A DNA stretch of 64,000 nt from Thioclava sp. GXIMD4216 (lineage in GTDB: Bacteria; Pseudomonadota; Alphaproteobacteria; Rhodobacterales; Rhodobacteraceae). Of the stretch, positions 43,866 through 54,981 are shown one piece after another; within the stretch, counting starts at the first letter, position 1, and each line of letters opens with the position of its first letter. Position numbers and translations under genes: made by a program. Below the pieces are notes generated by a model. It saw nothing but the letters and a program-made list of their open reading frames with translations, was not told the origin of the DNA and ran no database searches. The DNA lies in the NCBI RefSeq assembly GCF_037949285.1, contig NZ_CP149926.1, positions 2,459,501-2,523,500 of the forward strand, read 5' to 3'.

Positions 43866-44780
43866 ATGACGCTTACCCCCGAACAGCTTGCCGATATCGA
43901 GGAACAGCGCGCGCTGTCGCAGCCGACCCGCCGCGCGGTCTCGCCGGGGATGGAAGAGCGCCTGTATACCGCGCATCCGGTTCTCGATCACGGGCTGATC
44001 CGCGTCATCGACTATATGGGCGATGATAATGCTATCACGCAGGCCGCGCGCGTCAGCTATGGCCGTGGCACCAAGAAGGTCTCGGATGACCGCGGGCTGA
44101 TCCGCTATCTGATGCGCCACTGGCACTCGACCCCCTTCGAGATGTGCGAAGTGAAGTTCCATGTGAAGCTGCCGGTCTTTGTCGCCCGCCAGTGGATCCG
44201 CCACCGCACCGCCAATGTGAATGAATATTCGGCGCGCTATTCGATCCTCGACCGCGAGTTCTATATCCCCGAGCCTGACCAGCTGGCGGCGCAATCCACC
44301 GTCAACCATCAGGGCCGTGGCGCGGTTCTGCAAGGCGCCGAGGCAGCACGCGTGCTGGACATGCTGCGCGAGGATGCAATGCGGTCCTACGACCACTATG
44401 AGGACATGCTGACCGCCGATGAGGACGCCGGCAAACAGGGGCTGGCGCGCGAATTGGCGCGGATGAACCTGCCCACCAATATCTATACCCAATGGTATTG
44501 GAAGGTAGACCTGCACAATCTCTTCCACTTCCTGCGCCTGCGTGCCGATGCCCATGCGCAATATGAGATCCGCGTCTATGCCGAGACCATGTGCGATATC
44601 GTCAAGGACTGGGTGCCTGCCGCCTATGAGGCCTTCGAGGATTACCGTCTGGGCGGGGTCAACCTGTCAGGCCGCGCGGTCGAGGTGCTCAAGCGCCGCC
44701 TTGCGGGCGAAACCGTCACCGCCGAGACTTCGGGCATGTCCAAAGGCGAATGGCGCGAATTCGAAGCCATCTGGGGCTGA
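43866..44780 (+). CDS. thyX: Flavin-dependent thymidylate synthase ThyX
   Basis: 304-aa ThyX, which makes dTMP with FAD and methylene-tetrahydrofolate. The signature is [19 protein letters not shown], with [25 protein letters not shown] before it and [27 protein letters not shown] after it. It replaces ThyA in many alphaproteobacteria. ATG 43866 (MTLTPEQL) was chosen; the upstream frame to 43779 is not used. The stop overlaps the DUF1810 start (TGATG), so the two are coupled. Confidence 0.96.
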   Translation: MTLTPEQLADIEEQRALSQPTRRAVSPGMEERLYTAHPVLDHGLIRVIDYMGDDNAITQAARVSYGRGTKKVSDDRGLIRYLMRHWHSTPFEMCEVKFHVKLPVFVARQWIRHRTANVNEYSARYSILDREFYIPEPDQLAAQSTVNHQGRGAVLQGAEAARVLDMLREDAMRSYDHYEDMLTADEDAGKQGLARELARMNLPTNIYTQWYWKVDLHNLFHFLRLRADAHAQYEIRVYAETMCDIVKDWVPAAYEAFEDYRLGGVNLSGRAVEVLKRRLAGETVTAETSGMSKGEWREFEAIWG

Positions 44781-45205
44781 TGGCGGGGCTTGAACGCTTT
44801 CTGAAAGAACAGGAGCGCGACTTTCCGGTCGCGCTTTCGGAATTGCAGGCCGGTCGCAAGCGCGGCCACTGGATGTGGTGGATTTTTCCGCAACTGGCCA
44901 GTCTGGGCATATCGCCGCGATCAAAGGAATTCGGGTTGGCCGATATGTCGGAAGCCCGCGCCTATCTGGACAACCAGACTTTGCAAACACGGCTCAGTGC
45001 CGCTTGCAAAGCCGTGCTGCAACATCCAGAAAAAGATATAGACGACATTCTGGGAACGGTCGATGCGCGCAAGTTACGCTCTTGCATGACGCTGTTCGAA
45101 ATGGCTGAAACCGACGCGAAGTCGGACAGCGGTGCCATATTCACTCGTGTTCTTGTCACTTTTTACAATGGCAGCCGCTGCCCTCGCACGCTCGAGCAGC
45201 TTTAA
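44780..45205 (+). CDS. DUF1810 family protein
   Basis: 141 aa. The DUF1810 pattern is LERFLKEQERDFPVALSELQAGRKRGHWMWWIFPQLASLGIS, then FGLADMSEARAYLDNQTLQTRLSAAC and DDILGTVDARKLRSCMTLFEMAE. The function of the family is not established. It starts on the thyX stop, so both come from one message. The C-terminus (RVLVTFYNGSRCPRTLEQL) matches the family end, so it is full length. Confidence 0.9.
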   Translation: MAGLERFLKEQERDFPVALSELQAGRKRGHWMWWIFPQLASLGISPRSKEFGLADMSEARAYLDNQTLQTRLSAACKAVLQHPEKDIDDILGTVDARKLRSCMTLFEMAETDAKSDSGAIFTRVLVTFYNGSRCPRTLEQL

Positions 45206-45422
45206 CCTTCAGGGGCGATATCTTCCCCTGTACTGGCTACATACACACATACCGGTCTACTCGTGACACACGGCGGAGGCGTTACTCGTTAACACTTGAA
45301 ACATTGCCTCCGCCGCCGCCCCGATATATGTCCGAGGCATGTTTGTTTTAGCATCTGCAAACAAGTTTTGTAAAATTAAAACAATTAAAATGCTTAATTT
45401 TCAGTTACTTATCAGGGTTACG

Positions 45423-46253
45423 TTAAGCCAGCTTGGCAACCCATGTTGATAGCGCCGCAAGCGATTTTGGCTCGTCCAGAAACGGAATATGCGCCCGATC
45501 CGCGACCTCCGCGAAGATCATATCCGGCCTGAGCTGCTGCATTTTTGCTGCGGTCTGCGCGCTCAACAGCACCGAATTCGCTCCGCGAATCAGACAAAGC
45601 GACAGCTCTGCGAAAGCTTCGAAGAACGGCCAAGCCTCGGGCAGATCACCTTTGAAGTCCTTCAGGAAAGGCTCGCGCAACGCAGGGTCGTAACGCAGGC
45701 GCAGGCCTTCGGCGGTTTCCAGATAATGGTGACGCACCTCCTGCGCCCAGCGGCTGGCGGGAACATTTGCAAAGCCCACCATCAGATCGGGCAGACGCGC
45801 GGCCATAGCATCATAGGTCTTCGCAGCAGGATTGCGCCCGAGATAGTCGAAAATCGCATTCAGCCCCGCCGTTTCAAGCTTTGGCCCCACGTCATTCAGG
45901 CAGGCCCCCAGCAGCCGGTCATGCGCCACTGCCGCCAGATACATCGCAATCAGCCCCCCGCGCGAGGTGCCCAGAATCGCCGCCTTCTGCAGCCCCAGAT
46001 GGTCCAGAAGCGCCAACGCATCGGCGCCCTCCTGCGGCACGGTATAGGTGGTAGCCCCCGTAAACTCCGACTGCCCGCGCCCGCGGTAATCCATGCGGAT
46101 CAGCCGCACGCCCATGTCCAGCAGATAGGGCGCCACATAGTCGAAATCGGCCATATTGCGGGTCAGCCCCGATAGCGCCAGCACCGGCACCCCCTGCCCC
46201 TCGTCACGATAGGCCAGTTTCGCACCATCGGCGGCGGTAAAGAATTGCGTCAT
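45423..46253 (-). CDS. Alpha/beta hydrolase
   Basis: 276-aa alpha/beta-hydrolase fold protein. The oxyanion region is VLALSGLTRNMADFDYVAPYL. The nucleophile elbow is LGTSRGGLIAMY (Ser in G-T-S-R-G). A candidate acid is in LIRGANSVLLSAQT, and the catalytic His is in DRAHIPFLDEPKSL. The family includes esterases and small-molecule hydrolases; the substrate is unknown. ATG 46253 has AGGAGG 6 nt upstream. It lies downstream of betC on the same strand but a terminator separates them. Confidence 0.88.
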   Translation of the reverse strand: MTQFFTAADGAKLAYRDEGQGVPVLALSGLTRNMADFDYVAPYLLDMGVRLIRMDYRGRGQSEFTGATTYTVPQEGADALALLDHLGLQKAAILGTSRGGLIAMYLAAVAHDRLLGACLNDVGPKLETAGLNAIFDYLGRNPAAKTYDAMAARLPDLMVGFANVPASRWAQEVRHHYLETAEGLRLRYDPALREPFLKDFKGDLPEAWPFFEAFAELSLCLIRGANSVLLSAQTAAKMQQLRPDMIFAEVADRAHIPFLDEPKSLAALSTWVAKLA

Positions 46254-46310
46254 CGGGAAATCCTCCTATGTCCTATGCTCAGGATAGGCCTGCGCGCCCC
46301 GAGCGCCATG

Positions 46311-46335
46311 AAAAAGGGGCGGTCCGCCGCCCCTT
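46311..46335 (-). terminator. Rho-independent terminator of betC
   Basis: On the minus strand AAGGGGCGG (46335-46327) pairs with CCGCCCCTT (46322-46314) and is followed by TTT. It lies 25 bp after the betC stop. Confidence 0.85.
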
Positions 46336-46359
46336 CGCCTTCACGTTGGCTTCAGACGC

Positions 46360-47868
46360 CTAGTCGCCGCGCGGGAAGCGCTTGTTGGATTCCAGCACAT
46401 TGAGGTCCATGTGATTGCGCATATAGGCCTCGGAGGCATCCTTCAGCGGCTGGTAATCCCACGGATAATAGCCGCCCTGACGCAGCGCATCATAGACCAC
46501 CCAGCGCCGCGCCTGCGAGGCCCGCACATCCGCATCATAGCGGTCCAGATCCCAGCGCGCCTCGGCCTCGGCTTTCATCGCCCTGTAGGCCTGCGAATGG
46601 GCGGGGTCACCTGCTAGGTTCACCAGTTCATGCGGGTCAGCCCCCAGATGGAAAAACTGGTCGGGGTCCAGCTTGCACAGGTTCAGCTTGTAATCTCCCT
46701 GCCGCAGGCTGACGAGCGGCGCGTAGGACCCTTCGGCGGCATATTCCATCTTCACAGCCGTCTCGCGCGTGCCGCCTTTGGCCAAGGGCAGAAGGCTTTC
46801 GCCATCCAGCCAAGGCGCGATCTCCTGCAGGTCGATCCCCGCCAGATCGCACAGCGTCGGCGTCACATCAATGGTGGAGACAGGCGTCTCGACCAGACGC
46901 GGCGCGACCCCGCTGGCCGCCATCATCAATGGCACCCGCGCCGAGCCCTCGTAGAAGTTCATCTTGAACCACAGCCCGCGCTCGCCCAGCATATCGCCAT
47001 GATCCGAGACAAAGAGGATGATCGCCTCTTGGCCGGTGCTTTCCAGCGCCTCCATGATCTCGCCAATCTTATCGTCGCAATACGAGATATTGGCGAAATA
47101 GGCGCGGCGGCTGTCGCGGATATCCTCTTGGGTGATGTTGAAATTGCGCCAGTCATTGGCGTCAAAGATGCGCTTCGAATGGTTGTCCTGCTTGTCGTAG
47201 CCCATGTCGGGGACCGTGGGCATTAGATGCTCGCACTCCTCATAGAGATCCCAGTATTTCTTGCGCGCCACATAGGGGTCATGCGGATGGGTCATACTGA
47301 CGGTCAGCATCCATGGGCGATTGTCCAGCCCCCGCGCCAGATCATAGACCTTCATCTTCGCCTCATGGGCGACATTGTCGTCATATTCCAGCTGGTTGGA
47401 GATCTCACCCACGCCCGCGCCAGTGACCGAGCCCATATTGTGATACCACCAGTCGATCCGCTCACCCGGCTTGCGGTAATCCGGCGTCCAGCCGAAATCA
47501 GCGGGGTAGATATCGGTGGTCAGGCGTTGTTCGAACCCGTGCAGCTGGTCAGGCCCCACGAAATGCATCTTGCCCGACAGGCAGGTCTGATAGCCTGCCC
47601 GACGCAGGTGATGCGCGAAGGTCGGAATATCCGAGCGGAACTCGGCGGCATTGTCATACACCCCCGTCGAACTGGGCAGCTGCCCCGACATGAAGGCCGC
47701 CCGCCCCGGAGCGCAAAGCGGCGAGCCCGTATAGGCATTGGCAAAGCGCACCGACCGTGCCGCCAGCTTCTTGAGATTCGGCGCATGCAGCCACTCGGCC
47801 GGTCCATCGGGGAACAGGGTACCGTTGAGCTGATCCACCATGAAGATCAGGATATTCGGTTGCGACAT
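46360..47868 (-). CDS. betC: Choline-sulfatase
   Basis: 502 aa. The N-terminal metal-binding block is PNILIFMVDQLNGTLFP. The sulfatase signature is GSPLCAPGRAAFMSGQLPS, with the Cys that becomes formylglycine in C-x-P-x-R. FVSDHGDMLGERGLWFKMNFYEGSARVPLM carries further metal ligands. The C-terminal part (YDALRQGGYYPWDYQPLKDASEAYMRNHMDLN) is typical of BetC. It frees choline from choline-O-sulfate for use as osmoprotectant precursor or carbon source. ATG 47868 was chosen over the frame to 47979. It diverges from choX, whose protein would bind the product. Confidence 0.94.
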   Translation of the reverse strand: MSQPNILIFMVDQLNGTLFPDGPAEWLHAPNLKKLAARSVRFANAYTGSPLCAPGRAAFMSGQLPSSTGVYDNAAEFRSDIPTFAHHLRRAGYQTCLSGKMHFVGPDQLHGFEQRLTTDIYPADFGWTPDYRKPGERIDWWYHNMGSVTGAGVGEISNQLEYDDNVAHEAKMKVYDLARGLDNRPWMLTVSMTHPHDPYVARKKYWDLYEECEHLMPTVPDMGYDKQDNHSKRIFDANDWRNFNITQEDIRDSRRAYFANISYCDDKIGEIMEALESTGQEAIILFVSDHGDMLGERGLWFKMNFYEGSARVPLMMAASGVAPRLVETPVSTIDVTPTLCDLAGIDLQEIAPWLDGESLLPLAKGGTRETAVKMEYAAEGSYAPLVSLRQGDYKLNLCKLDPDQFFHLGADPHELVNLAGDPAHSQAYRAMKAEAEARWDLDRYDADVRASQARRWVVYDALRQGGYYPWDYQPLKDASEAYMRNHMDLNVLESNKRFPRGD

Positions 47869-48013
47869 CGCGGGGGCCACTCCTCGTTGATTTGAAAATC
47901 TCATCAGACCTGCCCAGAAAGCAGGCTTGAACCGGCTTTCTTTGACCGGATTGCGCAGTTCCACCCATGTGCATGACAAAAACGGATTGCCATGTTAGGG
48001 TAGGAATGCACTA

Positions 48014-48027
48014 ATTGACTCGTCAAT
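48014..48027. promoter_or_regulatory. Inverted repeat in the betC-choX intergenic region
   Basis: ATTGACTCGTCAAT is a 14-bp inverted repeat (ATTGAC / GTCAAT, centre TC), 31 bp before the choX start. BetI-type TetR repressors that respond to choline bind AT-rich inverted repeats in such divergent regions. BetI itself is not in the window, so the regulator is inferred. Confidence 0.45.
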
Positions 48028-48057
48028 CAAAAAAACACAAAGCAACCGGGAGTAACA

Positions 48058-48978
48058 ATGAAAGCCAAATTTCTGGGCGGTGTGACCGCCTCTGTCATCG
48101 CCCTCAATGCCGCTGCCGCTTTTGCCGATTGTGGCACCGTGCGGTTTTCCGATGTCGGCTGGACGGATATCACCGCCACCACCGAAACCGCGAAAGAAGT
48201 GCTGACCGCTCTTGGCTATAAGGTCAATGTCGATGTGCTCGGCGTGCCGGTCACTTTCTCGTCGCTGGCCTCGAATGATATCGACGTCTTCCTTGGCAAC
48301 TGGATGCCCGCGCAGCAGGCCGCCATCGGCCCCTATCTCGACAAAGGCACGATCGATGTGGTCACCACCAACCTGACCGGCACCAACTACACGCTGGCCG
48401 TTCCGACCTATCTTTACGACAAGGGGCTGCATAGCTATGCCGATATCCCGAAATTCGCCGACGAGCTGGATCACAAGATCTACGGCATCGAGCCGGGCAA
48501 TGAAGGCAATGGCTACCTGATGGACCTGACCGAGAAGGGCAAGGTTCTGGAGGGGTTCCAGATTGTCGAAAGCTCGGAACAGGGCATGCTGGCACAGGTG
48601 GGGCGTCTTTATCCGAAAAAGAAGGCGGTGGTGTTCCTTGGCTGGGCCCCGCATCCGATGAATTCGACCTATGACATCAAATACCTGACCGGCGGCGAGG
48701 ATTTCTTTGGCGGCGAAGGCACGGTGCAGACCGTGACCCGTAAAGGCTATGCGACCGAATGCCCGAATGTCGGCAAGCTGCTGAAAAACATGACCTTCAC
48801 CCTGCCGATGGAAAACGAGATCATGGGGGCGATCCTCAATGACGGCAAAGACCCCGACGAGGCGGTTCCGGCATGGCTGAAAGCGCATCCCGATGTCGTC
48901 ACCCCGTGGCTGGACGGCGTGACAACCATTGACGGCAAAGAGGGCCTGCCGGTTGTGAAAGACGCGCTAGGTCTGTGA
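48058..48978 (+). CDS. choX: Choline ABC transporter substrate-binding protein
   Basis: 306 aa. A signal peptide (about residues 1-23, ALNAAAAFA) precedes a periplasmic binding protein of the ProX/OpuAC family: CGTVRFSDVGWTDITATTETAKEVLTALGY, VFLGNWMPA and FLGWAPHPMNSTYDIKYLTGGEDFF, where aromatic and acidic residues form the quaternary ammonium pocket. The closest match by eye is ChoX. ATG 48058 has GGGAG 6 nt upstream. No ChoW or ChoV follows, since a strong terminator and the GbcA gene come next. It must work with a transporter coded elsewhere. Confidence 0.9.
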   Translation: MKAKFLGGVTASVIALNAAAAFADCGTVRFSDVGWTDITATTETAKEVLTALGYKVNVDVLGVPVTFSSLASNDIDVFLGNWMPAQQAAIGPYLDKGTIDVVTTNLTGTNYTLAVPTYLYDKGLHSYADIPKFADELDHKIYGIEPGNEGNGYLMDLTEKGKVLEGFQIVESSEQGMLAQVGRLYPKKKAVVFLGWAPHPMNSTYDIKYLTGGEDFFGGEGTVQTVTRKGYATECPNVGKLLKNMTFTLPMENEIMGAILNDGKDPDEAVPAWLKAHPDVVTPWLDGVTTIDGKEGLPVVKDALGL

Positions 48979-50508
<1,530 letters not shown>

Positions 50509-50512
50509 GTTA

Positions 50513-51583
50513 ATGACCCTCATCCCCGGCGAAACCGCGATCAAGATCTGGAACGATTCAGAAGAGCTGGAATGCGTCTCGGTGCTGCCCGAGGTGCCCA
50601 ATGTGATGACCTTCTGTTTTCAGGCACCTTCACGGGCGATCTTCGACTACCAGCCCGGCCAGTTCCTGACCTTGGAAATTCCGGTGCCGGGTGGGCCTTT
50701 GTACCGCACCTATACGATCTCGTCCTCGCCCTCGCGGCCGATGTCGATCACCGTGACGGTCAAGGCCCAGCCCGAGTCCATCGGGACCCGCTGGATGTTC
50801 GACAACCTCAAACCGGGGATGAGGATCAAGGCGATCGGCCCCACCGGCAGCTTTACCAACGCCAATTACCCTGCCGAAAAATATCTCTTTATCTCGGCAG
50901 GGTCGGGCATCACGCCGATGATGTCGATGACCACGCATATGTATGATCTGGGCCGCGATTGCGACATTGTTTTTGTGAATTGCGCCCGCCGCCCGTCAGA
51001 GATCATCTTCCGCGAACGGCTGGAACATATGGCCTCGCGGGTACACGGGATCGACCTGAAATGGGTTGTCGAAGGGGCTGATAAATACGAACCCTGGACC
51101 GGATATCAGGGCTTTTTCAACCAGTTGATGCTGGGCCTTATGGCGCCCGACTATCTCGAACGCGAGGTCTTCTGCTGCGGCCCCGAACCCTTTATGACCG
51201 CCGTGCGCGAAGCCTTGGCGGGCCTTGGCTTCGATATGGACCACTACCATCAGGAAAGCTTCAGCGCCCCGATCGAGGAAGTGCGCGACATCCCCGAAGA
51301 CGAGCTGCCCGAGGAAGGGGCCACCGCCGAAATCGAGTTCTCCGGCTCCGGCGTGACACAGAAATGCGCCGAGACCGATACGGTTCTGGCGGTTGCCCGT
51401 CAGGCGGGGCTGAATATTCCTTCGGGCTGCACCTTCGGCGTCTGCGGCACCTGCAAGATCAAGAAGGTCTCGGGCGAGGTGCATATGGTCCATAATGGCG
51501 GCATCACCGAAGACGATATTGCCGAAGGCTACATTCTCGCCTGCTGCTCCAATCCGCGCGGGCATGTCATTGTTGACGCCTGA
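50513..51583 (+). CDS. gbcB: Glycine betaine demethylase, ferredoxin reductase subunit (GbcB)
   Basis: 356 aa. An FAD domain (QFLTLEIPVPGGPLYRTYTISSSPSRP) and an NAD(P) domain (FISAGSGITPMMSMTTHMYDLG, FCCGPEPFMTAVREAL) are followed by a C-terminal plant-type 2Fe-2S ferredoxin domain (PSGCTFGVCGTCKIKKVSGEV, last Cys in ACCSN). It passes NADH electrons to the GbcA Rieske centre. ATG 50513 lies 4 bp after the gbcA stop, so the two form one operon. Other reductases of this class serve related oxygenases, but the gene pair supports GbcB. Confidence 0.93.
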   Translation: MTLIPGETAIKIWNDSEELECVSVLPEVPNVMTFCFQAPSRAIFDYQPGQFLTLEIPVPGGPLYRTYTISSSPSRPMSITVTVKAQPESIGTRWMFDNLKPGMRIKAIGPTGSFTNANYPAEKYLFISAGSGITPMMSMTTHMYDLGRDCDIVFVNCARRPSEIIFRERLEHMASRVHGIDLKWVVEGADKYEPWTGYQGFFNQLMLGLMAPDYLEREVFCCGPEPFMTAVREALAGLGFDMDHYHQESFSAPIEEVRDIPEDELPEEGATAEIEFSGSGVTQKCAETDTVLAVARQAGLNIPSGCTFGVCGTCKIKKVSGEVHMVHNGGITEDDIAEGYILACCSNPRGHVIVDA

Positions 51584-51887
51584 AGGCCTGAGGGCCTGAG
51601 CAACGGCAGATCAACCTGTCAGGCCGTGCGGCAGTGCCGTGCGGCCATTTCACGTGAATCATCGCAGAAAATGCGACGCCGCGCCCAAAAGATCATCAGC
51701 CACGATCACAATTTTCCTTCCGGTCCGGCGAAAACTTGCCACCTGCCCCGAATTTTTGCTACCTTCTGCTTATACCAAAAGACGATAACAAAACGGACCC
51801 GCAGATCTGCCATGCGCGTGGCAGAGATTTCGGCATCATGCCCTGCGCAATCCGTTATCAGGCACGAAGCAACCAGTGAGGCGTTCC
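51584..51887. other. Intergenic region between gbcB and the barrel gene
   Basis: About 300 bp. The first 70 bp have three GGCCTGA units and the near-repeat GTGCGGC, so a structured 3' end of gbcAB is possible, without a clear T-run. The rest is AT-richer (TTTTGCTACCTTCTGCTTATACC) and should hold the promoter of the next gene. Confidence 0.45.
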
Positions 51888-52913
51888 ATGAACGGACGGA
51901 CGCTTGCGCGCGGCATTCTTTTGCCCGCGATCATATTCGGGATCATGGCTGCTCCTTTCGGGGCGACAGCCAGCGAGGCCGATTGGCCGACGGCGCGCGA
52001 AACCTCTGTCGCGCTTGCGGGATTGCAGAAGATGCGTCAGGACAGGCTTCTGGCGCGCCAGCCCAATGTGCTGGATTTCATGTTTGAAAACAGCAAGGAC
52101 CGGATCTTCGATGCCCATCTGACCGATGATCTCGGCACTCTGAAATTCAATACCGCCAAGGGGCGGCGCAGCTGGGCGGTGGTCGAGTCCAACTGGACCC
52201 GCAGCGATGAGACCGCGTTGCAATACAGCTTTGTCGCCTTTGGCGGGCATACCAAGCTGAACGAGCAGATCTATGTCGGCGCGATGGCCCAGCTGGATGC
52301 GGCAGAGCGCCGTATCGATGATGGGGCCTCGGGCGAAGGCTATGGCTTTCTGGTCGGCCCCTATCTGGCGGGCAAGGTGCCACAGACCGAGCTGGACTGG
52401 TCGATGCGGCTGCTGCACGGGGCCACCAACAACCAATTCGCGCCCGACGGTTCGATCCAGCGCCGTGCCCGCGCCGAACGCACGCTGTTTCAGGCCCGTA
52501 TGGAAGGCCGCTTTGAAATGGGCACAACAGAATTGACGCCGAATATTTTCGCCAGCCATGTCAATGAGGTGGCCCACCAGTTCAAGATTGCCAGCGGTGC
52601 GCTGGTGGATGGTGACCGGCTGTCCCTGTCACAGCTTTCGGCTGGGGTGGAGTTCTCGCATCCGCTCGAAAGCAACTGGGCCAAGATGGGGCTGACCGGA
52701 CAATTCGCGCTTGTGGCCCAGCACAGTGTCGGCACCGGTCTGCTGGACGAGGCCTACCCCTCGACCGACTGGTTTACCTCGCGCGTCGAGCTGGGGCTGG
52801 ATCTGGACCGCAAGGGGCTGGGCAATCTGAGCACCCGCATCGGGCTGGACGGGGTCGAGGGGGATCTGACCGACCAGATCCACCTCTCGCTGAAATTCGA
52901 GCGCAAGCTGTAA
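51888..52913 (+). CDS. Exported autotransporter-type beta-barrel protein
   Basis: 341 aa. A signal peptide (about residues 1-28, AAPFGATASEA) precedes a region like the autotransporter barrel: SWAVVESNWTRSD, EQIYVGAMAQLDAAE, GYGFLVGPYLAGKV, ELDWSMRLLHGATNN, RARAERTLFQARMEGRFEMG and LTPNIFASHVNEV, with alternating hydrophobic residues through to HLSLKFERKL. There is no passenger domain, so it may be a stand-alone outer-membrane barrel. ATG 51888 has GAGG 6 nt upstream. Its stop abuts the stop of the convergent DUF1513 gene without a spacer. The role is unknown. Confidence 0.7.
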   Translation: MNGRTLARGILLPAIIFGIMAAPFGATASEADWPTARETSVALAGLQKMRQDRLLARQPNVLDFMFENSKDRIFDAHLTDDLGTLKFNTAKGRRSWAVVESNWTRSDETALQYSFVAFGGHTKLNEQIYVGAMAQLDAAERRIDDGASGEGYGFLVGPYLAGKVPQTELDWSMRLLHGATNNQFAPDGSIQRRARAERTLFQARMEGRFEMGTTELTPNIFASHVNEVAHQFKIASGALVDGDRLSLSQLSAGVEFSHPLESNWAKMGLTGQFALVAQHSVGTGLLDEAYPSTDWFTSRVELGLDLDRKGLGNLSTRIGLDGVEGDLTDQIHLSLKFERKL

Positions 52914-53990
52914 TCAGATCCCGATCGGGATCAGGTGGTTATCCCATGCCACATCCGAGCGCTTGAGCGGCACGATACCCTGAGCGGTGATCTGCGACAC
53001 AAGCCCCGCGCCATCGGTTGCGGTGAACCCGCCCTGCTTGCAGACCCCAAGGCCGCAGACATCGGCACGGCGCACCGACCAAAGCGCCTCGCCTTCCGCC
53101 GAATAGGCCTGCACCATGCCGCCACGCGGGCTGGTGATCGCCACCTCGCGCCCGCCCTGCCCGAAAGCCACCGATCCGGCATAGCCCTTCATGGCAAATT
53201 CCTCGCCCGGCAGGGGGGCGGCCAGAACCACCTGCTGGCCGCGGTCATGCAGGCCCAGCAAAGGCACCGGCTCCATCAGATCGCCCTGCCACTGCATGCA
53301 GAACGCCACCCGCCCGTCACCACGCACCGACAGGTGGCGGATCGAGTTCTGCCACAGCTCGGGCGCAAGCTCGACGACCTCCAGCACCTCCCCCTCGGGC
53401 GAAAGATAGCTCAGGTTCGGGCGCATCGTGTCGATATTCAGCGGCGTGCGGTCGCTGGGGTCGGTCTGGATCCCGCCATTGGCCACCACCAGAACCTCTT
53501 GGCCGGGAAGGCGCAGGATTTCATGCGGGCCGATCCCGTTCGAGGCGAACTCCCCCACCCGCACATAGCCGCGCGCCACATCCCAGATGCCGATCCGTCC
53601 TTCGGAGCCTTCGGCCACCACCTCGGAGGTATAAAGCCGCGCCCCATCCCCCGAAAACGCCCCATGACCGTTGAACTGACGCCCCTCGGGCGGGGTCAGC
53701 CGCGCCACAAGCCCGCCCGTCACACAGTCGATCACCAGCGCGAAGGTTCCCGGACGGCGGGCAAACGCCACGGCCTCGGGGCGGTCGGGATGGGCGGTGG
53801 CGGCATGACCACGACCGGGCAGCGGTTGCGTGAAAAGCGGTGCGCCTTCTGCCGTCAGCCCCCAGATCGCATAGCTGCCATCGGGCGATTTCGCGGCGGC
53901 CAGAAAGGCGGGGCTGCCCGCATCGGCCCAGCTCAGACGTGGAACGCTCACCGCTGCGGCAAGGCTTGCAAGAAAATGACGCCGTTTCAT
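52914..53990 (-). CDS. Tat-exported DUF1513 protein
   Basis: 358 aa. A twin-arginine-type signal (MKRRHFLASLAAAVSVPRLSWA) directs export of a folded protein. The rest is DUF1513, probably a beta-propeller: FLAAAKSPDGSYAIWGL, HGAFSGDGARLYTSE, GIGPHEILRLPGQEVLVVANGGIQTDP and DNHLIPIGI. ATG 53990 lies 2 bp after the stop of the second imelysin gene with GGAG upstream. It closes the iron-related operon. DUF1513 proteins are commonly coupled to imelysin operons; a role with periplasmic iron handling is inferred from that. Confidence 0.9.
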   Translation of the reverse strand: MKRRHFLASLAAAVSVPRLSWADAGSPAFLAAAKSPDGSYAIWGLTAEGAPLFTQPLPGRGHAATAHPDRPEAVAFARRPGTFALVIDCVTGGLVARLTPPEGRQFNGHGAFSGDGARLYTSEVVAEGSEGRIGIWDVARGYVRVGEFASNGIGPHEILRLPGQEVLVVANGGIQTDPSDRTPLNIDTMRPNLSYLSPEGEVLEVVELAPELWQNSIRHLSVRGDGRVAFCMQWQGDLMEPVPLLGLHDRGQQVVLAAPLPGEEFAMKGYAGSVAFGQGGREVAITSPRGGMVQAYSAEGEALWSVRRADVCGLGVCKQGGFTATDGAGLVSQITAQGIVPLKRSDVAWDNHLIPIGI

Positions 53991-53991
53991 C

Positions 53992-54981
53992 TTAGTCTCC
54001 ATCCGCTGCGTTAAAGCCCACATTCACCCCCAGCAAAGGCCCCAGCTCGGCCTGCATGGCATCGACCGTCAGCCCGATCTGCTGTTGCACGATCTCGACC
54101 TTCAGCCGCGTCATCGGGTCGGCCACTCCGGCGAAAACCGGATCATCCAGATCCTGCGCCAGCTCGATCGCCCTTGCGAAGGCCGCATCGGTCTTGGGGG
54201 TCTCGCCCATGCCCTGCGCCAGTTTATCGGCAAAGCCTTTGAGCGCCTCCAGCGACAGGATCACATTGCGCAAAGACCGCCCCGAGGCCAGCATCTCGGC
54301 CCGTTCGGGGCGCGGATGCTCGAAGCTGCCCAAAGGACGCCCCAAGCGGATATCCTTGTCAAATTCGAGCCCCGTCACAAGCTGGGTATAAAGCGCCTGC
54401 CGCGCCTCGGATTCGGTCAGATACAGGCTGTGCCCCTCGGCACCGGGGGTAAGCAGTTCGTCGGCAAAGCCGTTCTGCCAGCCGACCTCGGTGTCAATCG
54501 CCATCTGCGCCAGATCGGCGGCCATCGCGGCGCGCAGCTTGCAGGTATACGCCTCATCGCTTGCCAAGGGGCCATAAAGCAGATGTTCCAACCCGAAGAA
54601 CCCCCGCACCCCGATCGAGGCCTTGCCCAAGGCGGTGGCATCGGTGAATTGCGGATCCTGCGCCTTGATCAGCGCCGAAAGCTGGCGGCGGCCCGTGGCT
54701 TTGGCATCGGGCCAGAACGCAAAAGCCAGCGCCCGCCCCTGCTCTTCCACCGGCCCCAGACGCAGGAAACTGACCCCCATCCATGCATCGAAGGCCGTGT
54801 TCCAGAGCGGTTGCATCGCCGCAATCGAGCAATCCGCCTCGGCCCCTTTCTGCAGGGCAACCGCCGCATCCGACAGCGCGGCATATGCGGGCAGCACATC
54901 ATCGGTAACCGTCGCGCGCACATCGGCCACAGCAGGCAGCGCCAAGGCAAGAAACGGCAGGGAAAGCAGGACAGAACGCAT
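53992..54981 (-). CDS. Imelysin family protein (second copy)
   Basis: 329 aa with a signal peptide (about residues 1-19). The imelysin-type helices contain FDAWMGVSFLRLGPVEEQGRALAFAFWPDAK and the family's short GFFGLEHLLYG motif, a variant of GxHxxE seen in the other copy. Imelysins are periplasmic or outer-membrane proteins tied to iron uptake. Its ATG overlaps the stop of the DUF1111 gene (TAATG), so the genes are coupled. The copy is divergent from the IrpA-like gene at 56510 and is about 100 residues shorter. Confidence 0.9.
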   Translation of the reverse strand: MRSVLLSLPFLALALPAVADVRATVTDDVLPAYAALSDAAVALQKGAEADCSIAAMQPLWNTAFDAWMGVSFLRLGPVEEQGRALAFAFWPDAKATGRRQLSALIKAQDPQFTDATALGKASIGVRGFFGLEHLLYGPLASDEAYTCKLRAAMAADLAQMAIDTEVGWQNGFADELLTPGAEGHSLYLTESEARQALYTQLVTGLEFDKDIRLGRPLGSFEHPRPERAEMLASGRSLRNVILSLEALKGFADKLAQGMGETPKTDAAFARAIELAQDLDDPVFAGVADPMTRLKVEIVQQQIGLTVDAMQAELGPLLGVNVGFNAADGD

